Shown here: piece after piece, positions 4,340 to 5,007 of the stretch
How the letters are laid out: each line of letters opens with the position of its first letter
Position numbering within the stretch: the stretch's first letter is position 1
Assembly: GCA_016200385.1 (NCBI GenBank)
Contig: JACQEV010000371.1
Coordinates: forward strand, 1-5,007
Direction of reading: 5' to 3'
Source of the DNA: Candidatus Methylomirabilota bacterium
GTDB taxonomy: Bacteria; Methylomirabilota; Methylomirabilia; Methylomirabilales; Methylomirabilaceae
Length of the DNA stretch: 5,007 nt
The notes under the pieces: model-generated
The model's input: only the letters and a program-made list of their open reading frames with translations
Told to the model about the DNA's origin: nothing
The model's database searches: none
Made by a program: the position numbers and the translations under genes

Positions 4340-5007
4340 TCACCTCTGTCGCGTCACAACGAAATCGGCGATCGCCCCGAGCGCCGCGCGCCGGTCGCCA
4401 AAGACACCCAGAGCCTGCTTCGCCTCTTCTACCAGTCGATGAGCGCGTTGGCGCGACTCCTCGATTCCCAGAAGGCCGGGGAAGGTGGCCTTCTTCTTGC
4501 GCAGGTCGCTCCCTGCTCGCTTCCCCAGCGCCTCCAGGCTTCCTTCCAGATCGAGGATGTCGTCAACAATCTGAAAGGCGAGCCCGATTCGCTCCCCATA
4601 GCGGGTAAGCGCTTCCATCTGCTCGGGCGCGGCCGATGCGAGGATGCCGCCAACACGCAGGCAGGCCCGGATCAAGGCTCCGGTCTTGTGCGTGTGCAGA
4701 TACTGCAGGGTGGGCAGATCGACCTCTCGATCCTCGTGCAGGATATCCACCACCTGCCCTCCGACCATGCCCTTGCTCCCTGCGGCCTGGGCGATCTCGT
4801 GGATCACTCTGAGGCGGGCTTTTGGGTCAACCTGACCGGGAGCTGGCTCGCCAGACAAGAGGATGAAGGCCTGGGTCAGGAGGGCGTCACCCGCGAGGAT
4901 GGCCATCGCCTCGCCATAGACCTTGTGGCAGGTCGGCCGGCCACGTCGAAAATCATCATCGTCCATGGCGGGCAGGTCGTCGTGGATCAGGGAATAGGTG
5001 TGAATCA
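4340..5007 (-). CDS. ispA: Polyprenyl (farnesyl-type) diphosphate synthase, N-terminus cut by window
   Basis: Class I trans-prenyltransferase that condenses isopentenyl diphosphate with allylic diphosphates, feeding quinone, undecaprenyl and other isoprenoid synthesis in the cytosol. The visible 221 residues begin IHTYSLIHDDLPA, so roughly 75 residues lie beyond the right edge; ATG 4966 is internal. The first aspartate-rich motif DDLPAMD has four residues between the aspartates, typical of bacterial FPP/GGPP synthases. The second, DDILD, is about 125 residues later. GMVGGQ, the KT of HTHKTGAL, and KKATFP are also present. The segment YSLIHDDLPAMDDDD is like E. coli IspA, and the Tyr five residues before the first aspartate suggests a C15 product, although GPP or GGPP cannot be excluded. 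The TGA stop at 4342-4340 is followed by a 104-bp gap before tlyA. Confidence 0.94.
   Translation of the reverse strand, partial: IHTYSLIHDDLPAMDDDDFRRGRPTCHKVYGEAMAILAGDALLTQAFILLSGEPAPGQVDPKARLRVIHEIAQAAGSKGMVGGQVVDILHEDREVDLPTLQYLHTHKTGALIRACLRVGGILASAAPEQMEALTRYGERIGLAFQIVDDILDLEGSLEALGKRAGSDLRKKKATFPGLLGIEESRQRAHRLVEEAKQALGVFGDRRAALGAIADFVVTRQR

Noticed and set aside
4236..4343. TlyA start at GTG 4343, directly overlapping the ispA stop
   Set aside because: It would add 36 residues unlike any TlyA N-terminus. ATG 4235 has a ribosome site and gives the normal S4 start.

Overview
All recognisable genes in this window lie on the minus strand, so the biological order runs from high to low coordinates. 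The DNA is GC-rich and looks like a bacterial chromosome, probably from a Gram-negative lineage. The core cluster ispA - tlyA - nadK - recN is a conserved arrangement in several deep-branching phyla. I suspect an NC10/Methylomirabilota- or Deltaproteobacteria-like host, but the sequence alone does not settle this. There is no sign of phage, transposon, CRISPR or tRNA.

Right half (5007 to 1056): a housekeeping cluster. A 5'-truncated farnesyl-type polyprenyl diphosphate synthase (ispA) is followed after a 104-bp gap by tlyA (S4 plus FtsJ-like rRNA 2'-O-methyltransferase). tlyA overlaps nadK (NAD kinase) by four bases, and nadK is followed seven bases later by recN (SMC-like DNA repair ATPase). 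The tight packing of tlyA-nadK-recN indicates co-transcription and probably translational coupling. Two features stand out: dxs, often found between ispA and tlyA, is missing, and RecN appears to lack about 50 residues of its coiled-coil region.

Middle (1055 to 789): a 267-bp gap after recN. On the minus strand it holds, in order, a small palindromic hairpin, a 9-bp/9-bp inverted repeat, an extended -10-like element, and a sigma-54-type -24/-12 element with the correct GG-N10-GC spacing. The inverted repeat lies about 95-126 bp upstream of the start site predicted from the sigma-54 element, where an enhancer-binding protein would sit.

Left part (788 to 221): two tandem paralogous genes for tiny exported proteins of 84 and 85 residues. 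Each has a signal peptide, an Ala/Pro/Glu-rich segment, a conserved single-cysteine Pro-Cys-x-Gly-Gly motif and a very lysine-rich tail. They come from a tandem duplication with an exact 310-bp period that includes the ribosome-binding leader. A strong intrinsic terminator at 161-193 closes this unit.

Far left (160 to 1): a new transcription unit begins. A perfect TTGACA -35 box abuts the terminator's T-tract and is followed by the 5' part of a cobalamin (adenosylcobalamin-type) riboswitch that runs off the left edge. The gene it controls lies outside the window and is probably B12-related (transport, synthesis or a B12-dependent/independent isozyme).
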